Positions 46,107-57,468 of a stretch of DNA of 64,000 bases are shown piece by piece. The DNA lies in assembly GCA_019915135.1 (NCBI GenBank), contig JAHLMK010000022.1, forward strand, positions 248,001-312,000, given 5' to 3'. The DNA comes from Strobilurus pachycystidiatus. Lineage: Eukaryota; Basidiomycota; Agaricomycetes; Agaricales; Physalacriaceae. Below the pieces are notes generated by a model, which worked only from the letters and a program-made list of their open reading frames with translations, was not told where the DNA came from and made no database searches. Each line of letters opens with the position of its first letter. Positions within the stretch are counted from its first letter, which is position 1. Made by a program: the position numbers and the translations under genes.

Positions 46107-48319
46107 ATGAACGACGTCGACAGCGCTCCCTGGAAAAAGCTCAGCCTCTCTCTCGAGCGGCCTTACAAAGATGAAAATGGCGTTCTCGTACCTACTCTGT
46201 ACGACATAAATCAGAACGGGGAGCAATTCTTCGAACGGTACACAAAAATCATTTATTGTTACCTGTACTTGATCCATCCTCAAGTCGATCTTTAGGAAAG
46301 AAAGCGCATCGGAACTACTTGCTCAAAATCTCAAACGCGTCTTTGCTGAGCGTGGCTTTGACTTTTTCGACAAAACACAGAACGGGAGTCTGCTGGATAC
46401 TGTGTCAACGACCAAGGTCGAACAGAAGGATGCCGACGACGATGGCCAGAACGAACCCACGGAAATGACGTCCGAAGAGCTGCGCGAAATGTACTTGAAA
46501 ATCGCCGAGTCTCTGAAGTATGTCTACCGTGTTCAACCAAACATCTTCTAACCTCGTCAATCAAGTGTCGCGCAAGGAGAGCTGTTTGAAGGGGCGGCCT
46601 TACTGGACGCGATCCTACCTCCTTCGGCACCAGCTTATGATCCGGCTGCACCACTGCGCCAAGCAGCTGCTCCAGCCCCGGTTCCCGAAGCCACACCAAC
46701 ACTCTTGACCGCCACATTCGTCAAGAAGCCTGCCCCGACAACATCCATCGAGGCATTCAATGCTCAACTTACCATCGGCGACAAGGACGAGTCGTTACGG
46801 AAGGCGGCGGATGTCTTCAAAGTTGCATCAGAACGAATGGAAGACAACCGTGTCAAGGACGAGAAATACTGGGCCGACGCACTCAAGATTCGCAAAGGCA
46901 ATTGGGGATTGGTGCCCGCGCCATTACCGCCTGGCGCTGCAATGGGAAAAGGCGCGGACAAGTCCTCGAAGGATTTCATGGTCACATATGGTCTAGAAGA
47001 ATGTAAGTTGCCAACCTCGATTATGCACACTTTCCTCGATCTGACGTGGATCAGCATCCCAGGTTTTCCGTCGACGAGCCATCGCGTGGATGGCATCATC
47101 TAGCAAGACCACTGAGGACATCGTCTTTCCCCACCGCCAAAACACCCGACTTCGTGTTTGTCTTGTGAGGACTGATGAGGGTGGCCATATACGAACGACG
47201 TACAGCGCCACATATGCAAACAATAGCGCAGCACTAGACAACCTCCTCCGGAAGGCTCAACGCGAGATGGCAGAGCAAGAGATATTCTCCTATCTGGTCA
47301 ACGAAGCAAGCAGTCTACCCAGCGCAGCCGCGAATGTTTCTGAACGTGTCATCGCTATCGATGCAGCCCTTGGAATAGAGCTTCGTTTCGAACTAGTAAG
47401 ATTTCTTTCTTTCCATTCTATACACAACCTTGTTCATGATTTTCCGCTAGATCGAAGGAGACGATACAGGAGACCCTCCAACCGAGCCCGTTTGCGATCT
47501 AATATACCACTCCCTACCCGTCCTTCTTCTTCGACGACATTCATATCTCAAACAGCAACGCCTCGAAGGACCAATGTTTGTGAAAATCGACGCTCCGCTT
47601 CTCCTCCAACCCATCATCGACATGCTTCAGTACGAAGTTTTCTGTGACAGGATCAAGGCCGAAATCGACACCATGGTGTTGGCGCTCACGGAAAGCGGCG
47701 TACTGTGCACCGTATACATGCAGCCAGTCGGACAAGTGGGTGACGAGTTGGTCAAACTGCTCGACGATAGGCATGTACATTCTGTGGGAGGGCAATGTAT
47801 CTTGCGAATCGACAAAAGGTGAGTTTCTTTACTGCCAGGAAAGCAACTCTCACATGTTCATACAATCATCCAGACACTCTGTCCGCTTCTCGTTCAAATC
47901 ACCTTCGACTTTGACAGCTCATCTCCCCCAAGCCACATTGACGATAACATCCATACCACAGCTTGGTCAGCTACTCAGAGATGATGTTGCAAGATTCTTG
48001 CTGGACCGGATATGCGAGCTCGGGCGAGAGCTAGCCAAGGATGTGAGCGGGATATGGTTCCTTGATCTCAACAGGTGTATCGGGAAATGGGAGGGTTGTG
48101 TATTGTAAGTTCACACACCTGTTCGGCCATCCACCCTCCTCACGCCACAACAGTAACTTCCGTATCGAGTTCGAGGACAAGTCCCGCATCACTTGTGTTG
48201 CTTTCCGCCTTGACCGAAGCACGACAAAGTCCGGGGAGATACATACATACCAAATGACCGCAATACCCTTACTTGAATGGGTCGAACAGATAATTACGAG
48301 GGCCCTTGAGCCGAGCTAA
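46107..48319 (+). CDS. MED17: Mediator of RNA polymerase II transcription subunit 17
   Basis: Head-module scaffold of the Mediator complex (Srb4 in yeast), needed for most polymerase II transcription. The N-terminus is diagnostic: WKKLSLSLERPYKDENGVLV, then FAERGFDFFD. Later landmarks are WADALKIRKGNWGLVPAPLP, FRRRAIAWM and a C-terminal block ending in LEWVEQIITRAL. The start at 46107 (MNDVDSAPWKKL) is the first ATG in frame. The first join (GAACG|GTACAC...TTTAG|GAAAG) restores FFERKESASELL. Several further 50-60 nt introns are present. The stop at 48319 lies 74 bp from the convergent RPL5 stop. Confidence 0.92.
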
Positions 48320-48393
48320 ACCGCATAGTCATAAATGTATAGTAGCACAGACATACAGCAGCATAATGAAGAACGGGAGGGATGGAAAGTAAT

Positions 48394-49526
48394 CTACTCG
48401 TCGTCCTCCTCCTCCTCGGCAGCAGCACCGCCAGCGTGGAACTTGGCAATTTTCTCGGCGATGCGCGCCTTCTTCTCGTCGTAGGTGAGCTTGGGTGTCA
48501 TGTACTTCTTGCTCTCTGATGCCCAGTCCTTGGACTTGTCTGTGGGCTTGAAGACGGGGTCCTCACGGATGGCGGCATAGGCGTTGGTGAAAATCTCCTC
48601 GATATCTTCAGAGCCAACACCGTCAGCGAGGTAGCTGGCGAACTGCTTCTTGAAGCTGGGACCGTTATGAGTAAGACACACGGTTTCAGACAGAAAAAGA
48701 CGTACCGCTCGTCATCTTCCTCCTCCAGACTCTCCATGTATTCGGCGACGTGTCCGCCGTAGATGTACTTCTTGAGCACCTCGGCATCCAGCTCCTTGCT
48801 TTCGGGGTCGAAGCCGGGGAATCGCTTGTCGGAGTGGGGAATGAAGAGACCACCGTCTGATGCACCCTTCATCGCACCGAACAGACGCGAACCAGTTGAT
48901 GTCCGCTTGAGACCGACATCTAGGAAACACTTGAACGGCCGGGGAGCATCCTCCTCATCCAGAGTCTCGGTCAGGACAAGAGTACCATCGGGCTCCGCAA
49001 CACCCTCGTACTTGTCGGCGAGACCGAGTTTTGTCAGGGCCCGGCGGGCACATAGCAGGCCAGTTGCGTATGCTATTTCCAGCAATAGATGAGTAACGAA
49101 TCTCGGGCTATGTCGAAGGAGAGAACGCACCGGCAGCCCAGTTGGTCAGACCGTGGTTGATGCCATACCGTGGCAGCTCTTTTGACCGTGCGGCAGTCAA
49201 GACAAAGTCACCCTGGAGGCGGGCATACACGACCTGCACGATGACCTCCTTGTTGGTGAAGCGGACAACGAGGCGGTATTTGGGGGCGTTGCTGTGTGCA
49301 GAATACGATGAATATATGCCGGAGGGAAGGGGATGCCTGGCGCACTATTTGTTTTTGGCCTGGGTCACCAACCGCTTGCGGGCATAGTCTGCACAAAATT
49401 CAGCAAACGCGCCAGTCAGACGGGCACGGCGCACGCACAGTCGGTTTTTCCTTCTCTCCTACGGCGGTTCTTAACCTGGAACCGCGAGAAGTAGGCGTCG
49501 GATTTGACCTTCTTGACGAATGGCAT
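48394..49526 (-). CDS. RPL5: 60S ribosomal protein uL18 (RPL5)
   Basis: Large-subunit protein that binds 5S rRNA and delivers the 5S RNP to the pre-ribosome. The start at 49526 gives MPFVKKVKSDAYFSRFQVKN, the standard N-terminus. Then come YYARKRLVTQAKNKYNAPKY, TNKEVIVQVVYARLQGD, GINHGLTNWAAAYATGLLCA and GASDGGLFIPHS, with an acidic tail (EEEEDDE). Introns verified by frame include those after KTD, after QAKNK and after NWAA, and one joining DDER to FKKQF. The AG immediately before the ATG may be the end of a 5' leader intron. Convergent with MED17. A telomere-repeat-like box lies ~220 bp upstream. Confidence 0.96.
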
Positions 49527-50245
49527 CTGCGGGAGGACAGGTCAGAGATCGACATCCAGAGGCAAAGTAGCACATCCAGCGATCCAGTCGATCCGCGCGT
49601 GTGCGGAAAGCGACGCTCGGCGGCAGGCGGTGCTGGCTGTCGCTGGCTGTGAAAACGGACAGCATTACCTTGAGGGAGGGAGCTTGAGGAAGTTTTCGAG
49701 GAGGAGGATGGACAAGGACTGGGCATGCCGTCGGCCATGGACATAGGGTTAGGGTCCGGACATCTCGGACTTATGTCCGCACCCTTCAGAACGGTTCAAA
49801 CCTGTTCAGACTGAGTACTCAAGGAGGATTGGCGCGTTAATGTGGAGGGTATCAGGATTTTTGTCAGGCAATGAATGAAATATGAATGGATACTCGACAC
49901 AAAAGAAGAAGATCTGGGCTTGGGCAATGCCGAGCAGGGGACGCGAGTATGGAGAGGGGATCGTAAGGCGGGACATATCCCGAACTACCACTTGGGCTTG
50001 GGCGGTACAATTGGAAAATGAAGGACTAGCGATACAATTGCGCATAATTAGAGTACTACTACAATATTTAAGGAGAGTTGGTCGTAATGAAAGAACATTA
50101 GAGGGTAAAGGCCGTCACTACAGACAAGACTTGCTTGAAGCTATCTGTGAACAAGTCAGCACTGTTATCACCGGCACGCGCACAGACTCACCAATAATGG
50201 GGCTCGATGGCGGGGAAAGAGTGCTGCCAGAGCACAAGTGCATAG
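49527..50245. other. Intergenic, RPL5 promoter side
   Basis: 720 bp holding the RPL5 promoter (left) and the 3' flank of the zinc-finger gene (right). Apart from the telobox-like motif no feature is recognised. Confidence 0.5.
49744..49755 (+). promoter_or_regulatory. Telobox-like element upstream of RPL5
   Basis: TAGGGTTAGGGT, two units of the TTAGGG telomere repeat, 218 bp upstream of the RPL5 start codon. Tbf1- or Rap1-type factors bind such boxes in ribosomal protein promoters of many fungi, so it is a likely activator site. I did not find the same box upstream of the eL36 or eL22 genes in this window. Confidence 0.5.
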
Positions 50246-51091
50246 CTAGAGCCTGCCGATTTTCGAGCCGCTGCTGACAGTGAGCGCATCCAAATGGTCT
50301 TCGTCAGATTCAGTATTGAGGTCCGCCGACACAGAGGAGGATTGCGCGTACAGTCCGTCGACTCGGTCCGCAATATTGTGTATTGCCAGATGCATCTTGA
50401 GGGCGTGAACATTCCTGACGGTGTCCCGGCAACCAGCACGGGGACACACAAGAACGTCGTCGGGGGTGGCACCGCACTTCTCCATTTCCTCGAGAGCTTC
50501 TTCGTACTGCGTTGCGTGTGTCAGTCAAGTGGGCCATAACAGATGAAACGAGAGTCTTACCAGCTCATTCAAGGCCTCAGCACAAGACTTGCTGTGGCGA
50601 AGAGTGGGAACGTCGTCTACGCAGACATCTCCAATACTGGACATGTCGGAATCGACTGCGAAGCGAGATGCCGCGTCCTCCCAAACGCTCGAGGAGTCAC
50701 CCTCGTCCTTAGCCTTGCCCTCGTCAACACCAACTAGAGTTCCGGCAGAGGAGTTGGTGCTGTTCCTAGACGACGATGACCCATCGCCATTGAGAACAAT
50801 GGTCAGATTCAAGCCCTCCCGGTACTTGAGAGCGATCTGCTGAGCGGGTGACATTCCATCATCGGATAAAGGACCCGGGCTGGGAGGACGAGAGCAAGGG
50901 AGGAAGGTAGGCCGGAACTCCCAGGTACTCTCGTCATCGTCGGGGGTAGAAGCAAGCGCTTCGGCCAGCTTTTCGGGGAAATAAGTAGCGTAGCGCTTCT
51001 TGCGCTCGGCCTGGGTTTGTATCGGGGACTGGATGGGCGACATCTCGATGTCGTTCATGATGGAGGCGACGGCGGCGGCGAGGGAAACCAT
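50246..51091 (-). CDS. Single C2H2 zinc-finger protein
   Basis: Protein of about 260 residues, family not recognised. Two exons separated by a short intron (GTAAGACTCTCG...ACGCAG) that joins ALNEL to YEEALEEMEKCG. The only domain is one C2H2-type finger near residue 205: CPRAGCRDTVRNVHALKMH-LAIH, spacing C-x4-C-x12-H-x3-H. The N-terminal part is acidic and Ser-rich with runs SSSSRNSTNSSAG and SVWEDAASRF. The start at 51091 (MVSLAAAVASIMNDIEM) could also be the downstream Met at 51058. A single finger with acidic flanks is more in keeping with a protein- or RNA-interaction module than a sequence-specific activator, but this is inference. Confidence 0.7.
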
Positions 51092-51492
51092 TATGCAACA
51101 GTAGGGAAAATGAGAAAATTAGGCGATAAAGGGGTTTGAGGGATTGAACTTGGGTGGTGTGCGATACCGATACTGGGAGATGAGCAGATTTCCAGTGCGC
51201 TTTATATACCTTCGCGTCGAACGCGTCCACGAGGCGCCATTGTTGACCAAATACGCTACGAGCAAAGCCACCAGGATCGAACAATGCGCGCTGAACGCTG
51301 TCCACAGGGACGCACAATGCACCAGGGTGTGACTTCCATTTCGGTCTGAGGGTGGCCCGTGCATTGACCATCATCGTTGTAGCAGAGAAGCAAGGGTGGC
51401 AGTTGCCTGATCGGGCCAAACTCAAGAGTCGGCCAGACCCCGCGTATCCACGTGAGCGCGCCTCTTTGTTCCGATCTCACCACTTTACGGCC
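51092..51492. promoter_or_regulatory. Divergent promoter, zinc-finger protein / COQ4
   Basis: 401 bp between two divergent start codons. No other gene seen. Confidence 0.45.
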
Positions 51493-52426
51493 ATGGCCTC
51501 ACTCTGCAGGCTGTCTGCCCGCGTTGCTGGACCGCGCCTGCTTCCTGCGGTGCAACTTCCAATACATTATGGCAGAAGACATGTAACCACTGGCCCGAAC
51601 TACCCCGGCCACATCCACCTCAACTGGTTTGAGAACGCCTTTCTGTTTGTTGGCTCGGGTCTCATGGCACTTGCTGATCCCTACCGTGGCGGTAAGCATG
51701 TCAGACAGACTTGACATCTACCTCCTTCAATTTCTGCTCTCAGACATGGTTGCTGCTGTGGGAGAGACATCTGCGGGACCATCCCTCCGCCGTCTCCGTG
51801 ATACCATGCTAGAGAGCTCGGAGGGTCGAAAGATTCTCAAAGAGAGACCGCGTATCAATACCAAGACTGTTGATATGAACCAACTGGCGCAGCTTCCTCA
51901 TGGGACTTTCGGACGCCAATATGTTACATGGCTCGAACGATGTGGCGTGACGCCCGACACTAGATCTCCTGTGAGCTCCTTCTGTGTATGAAGGTCCCTA
52001 CACTCAAGGCTGGTACAGGTGCACTACATTGACGACCCCGAACTCGCATATGTGATGCAGCGGTATCGCGAATGCCACGACTTTTACCACTGTATCTGCA
52101 ACATGCCGGTGAACGTCGAATCCGAATTGGCCATCAAGTACTTTGAGTTTGCCAATCTTGGACTACCAATGGCAGGATTCTCGGCCTTGTTCGCTCCCAT
52201 TCGCTTGAACAAGGCCAGGCGGGAGCGTTTGTTCTCGCAATATGTTCCTTGGGCGTTGAAATGTGGCGGCAGTGCGCAGAGTATGATCACTGTCTACTGG
52301 GAGGAGCGCTGGGAGCAGAACGTCGAAGAGATGAAGAAGGAATTAGGAATTTGGGATGCCCCACCAGCCAAATGGCCGAAGCCTTTGAAGGAGGCAGAAG
52401 AGGTGTCGAGCAAGAAGACATATTAG
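51493..52426 (+). CDS. COQ4: Ubiquinone biosynthesis protein COQ4
   Basis: Mitochondrial matrix-side scaffold of the coenzyme Q synthome, recently linked to C1 oxidative decarboxylation in the pathway. The metal-binding motif H-D-x-x-H-x11-E is intact (HDFYHCICN...VESE). Other landmarks: HIHLNWFENAFLFVGSGLMA, YVTWLERCGVTPDTR, FANLGLPMAG and the C-terminal YWEERWEQN. The N-terminus is Arg-rich and hydroxylated, fitting a mitochondrial presequence (SARVAGPRLLPAV). Exon 1 ends before GTAAGC near 51693, and the join gives YRGDMVAA. A second intron precedes HYIDDPELAYVMQRY. Length (about 260 residues) fits the family. Confidence 0.95.
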
Positions 52427-52531
52427 TCGCAGTACAGTACATGGACAGAATCTCAAAAACAAATAAATTATTGCCTTCCAGCTATCAGCGTCGAGCGAGC
52501 ACCAATAAGGTTCGTTTTCGGCTTACTCTCG

Positions 52532-52553
52532 GCAGCCGTCGCCGAACGGCTGC
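52532..52553. promoter_or_regulatory. Inverted repeat upstream of RPL22
   Basis: GCAGCCGT and ACGGCTGC, perfect 8 bp arms with a 6 nt spacer, 104 bp before the RPL22 start. It could be a dimeric regulator site or a hairpin in the 5' leader. Confidence 0.35.
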
Positions 52554-52656
52554 ATCCGACATGCCGGATACTGTCCGAACTTTACTCGATCAGATTCTTT
52601 TCCTCAGACCGCCACCCTCAAGACACCCCACGCCGTCCCGCCGCCCATCCTTCACC

Positions 52657-53186
52657 ATGGTCAGCTTCCGCTTTGCTGAGTTCCCATCTCAGTAGGCTTA
52701 CGCTCTCCTTCCTCTCTAGCCCAAAGTCGCTGCATCCAAGGTCGCTTCCAAGCACAAGTTCGTCATCGACTACTCGAAGCCCGCTGGCGATGGTGTCTTC
52801 GATGGTGCCGACTTTGAAAAGTTCTTGAACGACCGCATCAAGGTCGAGGGCAAGACCGGGCAGCTTGGAGAGAACGTCAAGATTGTCCGTGATGGTGCGT
52901 CTTTTTCCTATTTATTTTTATGGGAAGGAAGAGACTGACAGAGGATCGTAGGCAACACCAAGATCACGGTCACCTCGAACGTGCCCTTCTCCAAGCGTTA
53001 CCTCAAGTATCTCACCAAAAAGTTCTTGAAGAAGAACGCGCTCCGGGACTGGATCCGTGTCGTTGCCTCCGCCAAGGATGTTTACCAGCTCCGCTTCTAC
53101 AACATCTCGTGCGTAATGCTTTCCGGTTGTTCCTCCTTTTTCCTTATCTTCACTCCAGTTCGAACGAGGAGGAGGAGGAAGATTAG
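52657..53186 (+). CDS. RPL22: 60S ribosomal protein eL22
   Basis: Large-subunit protein of 120 residues. Exon 1 consists solely of the ATG (52657-52659). Exons 52720-52894, 52952-53108 and 53159-53186 follow, totalling 363 nt. Landmarks: [74 protein letters not shown] and an acidic end (NEEEEED). The start was fixed by the TTCACCATGG context and because the single-codon exon joins exactly to P-K-V-A. Confidence 0.96.
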
Positions 53187-53780
53187 AGTAGCCATACATA
53201 TGCTTTGCCATCATTCTGTTGTACGATTCACGAATCCATGCGCATGCTACTCTATGCTTCTATGTCGTGGCCCTCTCATGCCTGCTGGACTCGGACCTTA
53301 AGCGCGCTCGAGGTAGTGGATTGACATGCCTTGTGCTCAAAGACGAGCTAACACTGGTTCAGGGAAACCTGTGTTTCTGTACTCCCAGGACGCGAAGCCC
53401 TGCTAGTGCATCGTGTGGGTCCAAGTCTCTAAAGCGGCCGTCGACTTTCGCTCAAGATTCCAAGGAAGCTTTATGAATCTATTGGTCTTCCTATCCCTAT
53501 CCGTCTCGTTCATTTTCAGGCCCATTGACATATGTCTACCTAACCCTCTCCAGCATGAAGGCTCTACGGAAAGAAATCCCTTGTCTGACTGAGGTGGAGC
53601 AGTCGGATTATGTATATCGGTGTGTCGTGTGGCTGATTGCGTCGGAGTGTCAAACGTTCATTTTCCCTCCAATCTTCAGTCTCCCAGCTCGAGCTGGTCT
53701 CGATTACTCTCATATGCGCACTAGGCTTTTCCATCTCGCAGGACACTCTTGCTGACTTGAGGTAATCGATATGCCGAACC
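53187..53780. other. Intergenic, nothing recognised
   Basis: 3' flanks of RPL22 and the peptidase-like gene. No gene, RNA or repeat is recognised. Confidence 0.45.
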
Positions 53781-55976
53781 TTAACTCTGTGCACCGCGTT
53801 GTTCTGCAGTCAGGGATCGGTGAACTTTGAGGCGGTCAAAATCGGCGTGGGGGTAGTGTTCCTTGACGAGCTCGACGACGTAGTGAGCAGGAGTGCCAAA
53901 CGTGACGTGGTTGGACATTCCCCTAGGCATGCCAGAATGCAAGATAGCGACCAGCTTGCCTTTGGCGTTGAAGATGGCTGCGCCAGAGTCACCATGGTCG
54001 GAAAAGCTGCCGTGCTTTCTGTTAAAGTTGAGGACAGCGACCTCCCACGAATCGTGCCCAAACTCGTCACACGTGTAAGTTTCCAACTCGGAGAAGCGAC
54101 CAAAGGTAAGATCGGTCGTCTGCCCAACCTTGGCGACGATGAAGCATGGGTTGCCTTGCTTGTCCCAGAAGTAGGGATTCGTCAGACCCGCGGCCTCGAC
54201 GTAACCCGAAATTCTGAAGAGATGATCTTTTGAGTACTCGAAGGATGGTGGGTTAGCGGCATTAGGGTAGAAGAACGAGACAATCTCGTCGCGGGTGAAC
54301 TTGCCGGCTAGGGATTCATGTTTCCGTTAGACGAAGTTAAAAAAAAGAAGAGAGATACAGGCAGAACGCACCGAAATAGACATAGTTGCCTTTGAAGTTC
54401 TTCAGGAACTTGTCCTCTTCAAGCGCGATGACGCCTATGTCTCGAGTATAGCGGCGGTTGTCGAGATCGTTAGCGATTTTGGGTGCCCAATCGAGCCACC
54501 GACGATTCGCTAGTAGACGTCACTCCACGTAGAGTTGAGGAGCTTGAGGAAGTCGTACAGAATACTAACGTCCACCGTGACTTCGCCCTCTTCAAGTCCT
54601 CCTCCTTCCTCTCCAAGTCCAACTTGTCTTCCGCCGCCTCCTCGTCGTCATCGGATGCCGGTTTCGCCAACAGTGTCGCAAGCTGCTCGGCGAAGAATTT
54701 GGCGTCACAGAGCTTCGTAGCAATCAGCGCGCGTGTCTCGTTGACGACCTCCTCAAAACGACGACGACCGCAGTTACGCATGTACTGACGAGGCGCACCA
54801 GGGCGGCCACTGTACTCGTAGTCGGCCGTGGTGTCCTTCGAGGTAACGTGCTTGTTCGTGAGCGCCATCACCCTCGTGCTCTGGTTACCATGGCGGTCCT
54901 GGCCCTGGTGGAAGTATACGCCGAGGGAGCCCTGCGCATCCTTGTCCTTCAACTCCTCTGCAGCGAGGGGGACGCCCAAGACGGCTGTCAGAGCTCGGCG
55001 AACCCAGTGGGTCGGGTTTGTGTCTCTGACGACGCGCATCATAGGAGGAAGGCCGGCCAGGGATTCAACAGCACCTTCAATCCAGTGAACGGCTGCGTCA
55101 TGGATGCCGTGCTTAGCGAGGATGGCGAGAATGGGGGTGTTGGCGTCGCGGCAGGAGGTCTCCTTTGTGGTGTTAGTATGAACAGAGTTCCACAGAACGA
55201 CGTGTTTATCGAGGACATCCTTGCCGTTCTCATCGGGGGTGGAGAAGCGTACAGGCAGCATCGTGGAAACGCGAACACCACGAGTCTTATCCTTGAGCAG
55301 GGCGATGATCTCAGGAGCAACAGTTTCCTTCCAGAACTTGTTCTTGAGGACCGGGTGGACGACTCCGTGAGCGGTCTTCTCTGGAATGGCGGAGAACCTG
55401 TCTCGAGGGATGACCAAAGGACGCTGCAGGAGATCGGAACGGTGGAGGAGGGAAGGAGGGTCGTCCGGGATGCCGGTGTAGAAGTGGACACGCTCAAGAA
55501 GCGAGACTAAGTCAGGCTCAACGGCTGTGGTATCGGATAAGTGGGAGAGAAGCGTAGCATCGCTGGACGCGGGCGAGGCAGTGGGGGACGCAGGAGTACT
55601 AGTAGCAGCCAGATGATGGTATTTCACGTGGTTGCTGAGGCACTGGAGCTGGAACACGGTGAGCCCTAAACACGAAATTCGTCCTAGTGTGCTATAGAGA
55701 CGAGAAAAGAAACGAAGACACTCACAGTCGAACTGGTCAGGAACATTCCTAATCACCGTGATGAATTCTATGACCTGCTGGGCAGCGGCTAAGGGCGTGA
55801 CGATATGTGAGGGATGAACATGCGAAAGGACGAAGGGTACTCACCGGGACCAATAAATTTGAGAGCTGTAAGCTCCGCACTCGACAGACCAACAACTAGA
55901 CAAAAGGAAACGTTCGTAAGTGAAAGAGACGAGGGGGAGGCGACTAGCAGCATTCACTCTTCTCGTCGTCAGACAT
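53781..55976 (-). CDS. Trypsin-fold peptidase-like protein
   Basis: Large intracellular-looking protein (no signal peptide) whose C-terminal half has a chymotrypsin-type catalytic triad: His in MALTNKHV, Asp in RYTRDIGVIALEEDKF and Ser in HGDSGAAIF. The N-terminal ~250 residues form a domain I do not recognise, with HWIEGAVESLAGLPPMMRVV and THWVRRALTAVLGVPLAAE. I start at 55976 (MSDDEK). A GTGAAT donor joins it to IVGLSSAELTALKFIG, and the next joins give AAAQQVIEFITVIRNVPDQF and WLTVFQLQCLSNHV. An Asp/Glu-rich coiled segment (DDDEEAAEDKLDLERKEED) lies between the catalytic His and Asp. Proteins with this layout recur in Agaricomycetes, but their substrates are unknown. Confidence 0.7.
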
Positions 55977-56465
55977 TTGGGAACGCTTTCATTCAAATTA
56001 GAGATGATAGTAGCAGCAAAGATTCGCAGATGGGAAAGATTCCGAACGCAAAGTGGTTTGTGGGATACGGAGAGAGGACATACGCTCCGCACACGTTCGC
56101 TCGAGTCCATACCGGGCTTTGGTTATCTTACTCTTGCTTGATTCTGAGAGATCCATTCTGTCTTGATAAGCACTGCTGGACGCGGAAAGTTGTCGAGCAA
56201 TTGAAAGCAGTATAAATGTGTTCACCTACATTTCTATGGCTGCCAGAGGCTGCTGGGGGGTCACAGTTGCTTCGTTTTAGTCGATCACGTCTTCTTGTCT
56301 TTGTCTTCGTCAGGATCAGGCCCGTCGTCGTAAGGAGCAAGTTTTGACAACGATTCAGACTTACTTACATAGTGACTGTCCATCTCCACCATGCACTCGG
56401 CAATCCCGGCGACTTCCAGACGTGATGGCGCTTTGTCAGCACCTGCCGCCTTGTCTCTTGCCACC
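55977..56465. promoter_or_regulatory. Divergent promoter, peptidase-like gene / RBM42
   Basis: 489 bp between two divergent start codons. No gene is supported; an in-frame ATG at 56391 precedes the RBM42 start but has a poorer context. Confidence 0.4.
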
Positions 56466-57273
56466 ATGGCCAACAACCCTTACAGCGCAAATTACAACAA
56501 CTACAGCCAACAGGCTTCGGCCTACGATAACCCCTACCACCAGCCGTACCAGGGTCCCGCATACCCAATTCCTGGCTCTTCATCGCACAGCGCCCCAGTG
56601 CCTGCCAACGCTTACGAGTACGATGTCGGCATTCTCGCACAGCAGAGTGTCTATGTCCCCGGCGCCATGATTGACAAGCGCGGTGGTGCAGGAGGAAAGG
56701 TTGCCAAGGGTGGCAAGCGCACCACCGTCCTCCGTAAAGGCGCCGGCAAGACATGGGAGGACCAAACGCTGCTAGAGTGGAGTCCGTGTGCGTCCATGCT
56801 CTGTTATCAAAATGGGAAATCGATTGACTTGCTTCTAGCGTGGTTCAGGTTATTTGTCGGTGATCTCAGCAATGATGTTTCTGACGACGTTCTTGCGAAC
56901 GCTTTCAACAAGTACACATCGTTCACCAAGGCCCGGGTCATCCGAGACAGGCTGAGTCAAAAGGTACCCCTTGTCGCTTCATTGTCTTACATTCTTCATT
57001 CTGACCCTTTGTTGCCAGGCAAAGTTTGGCTTTGTTGCTTTTTCTGACCCCGAGGATTTTTTGAAGGCTTGGAAGGAAATGGACGGTTCGTGACTTTTGT
57101 TCGATTATCCTCTTGTGCCTCTCTTATTCTCCTACACAGGTAAATACGTCGGCAACAGACCCATCAAACTAAAGAAGGCCGACGACACTGCCATCCGACC
57201 GGTCGAGATCGGTCATCGCAAAGCCCAGCAGCTTGAGAGAAACTTGAAGAAGAATAGACACAAGCCTTATTAG
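56466..57273 (+). CDS. RNA-binding protein, RBM42-like (one RRM)
   Basis: Nuclear RNA-binding protein associated with spliceosomes in other eukaryotes. A Tyr/Asn/Gln-rich N-terminus (ANNPYSANYNNYSQQ) precedes the family signature RKGAGKTWEDQTLLEW and one RRM with RNP2 LFVGDL and RNP1 KFGFVAF. The C-terminus IGHRKAQQLERNLKKNRHKP is typical. Start at 56466 in a CCACCATGG context. The intron before WFRLFVGDL is 54 nt, in frame and stop-free with a GTCCGT donor, so its boundary is less certain than the others. Convergent with RAD7. Confidence 0.9.
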
Positions 57274-57468
57274 ACGTTGAATGGGGTGCAGTGTATGTAT
57301 GCTCAATTGGACGTGCCGCTTTTGCTCACCTTTCCATCACATGCCCGTTCTGAGAGTTTGTGTGTTCACTATCAAGTAAGTATATTCCGTCAATCCGAAG
57401 CCACCGTTACTGCACCACACCCTTCACAGCGAAGTGATTATATACAATGTAAGGGTAACGACGATGCA

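Noticed and set aside
49744..49755. Interstitial telomere
   Set aside because: Only two repeat units inside a normal promoter region. A regulatory telobox explains it better than a chromosome-fusion scar.
42060..53200. Secondary-metabolite cluster around the Zn2Cys6 factor
   Set aside because: Neighbours are Mediator, ribosomal, COQ4 and TspO genes; there is no synthase, P450 or transporter set.
54848..55510. 220-codon plus-strand open frame
   Set aside because: It is antisense to the peptidase-like exon, whose protein has recognisable catalytic motifs. The plus-strand translation shows none.
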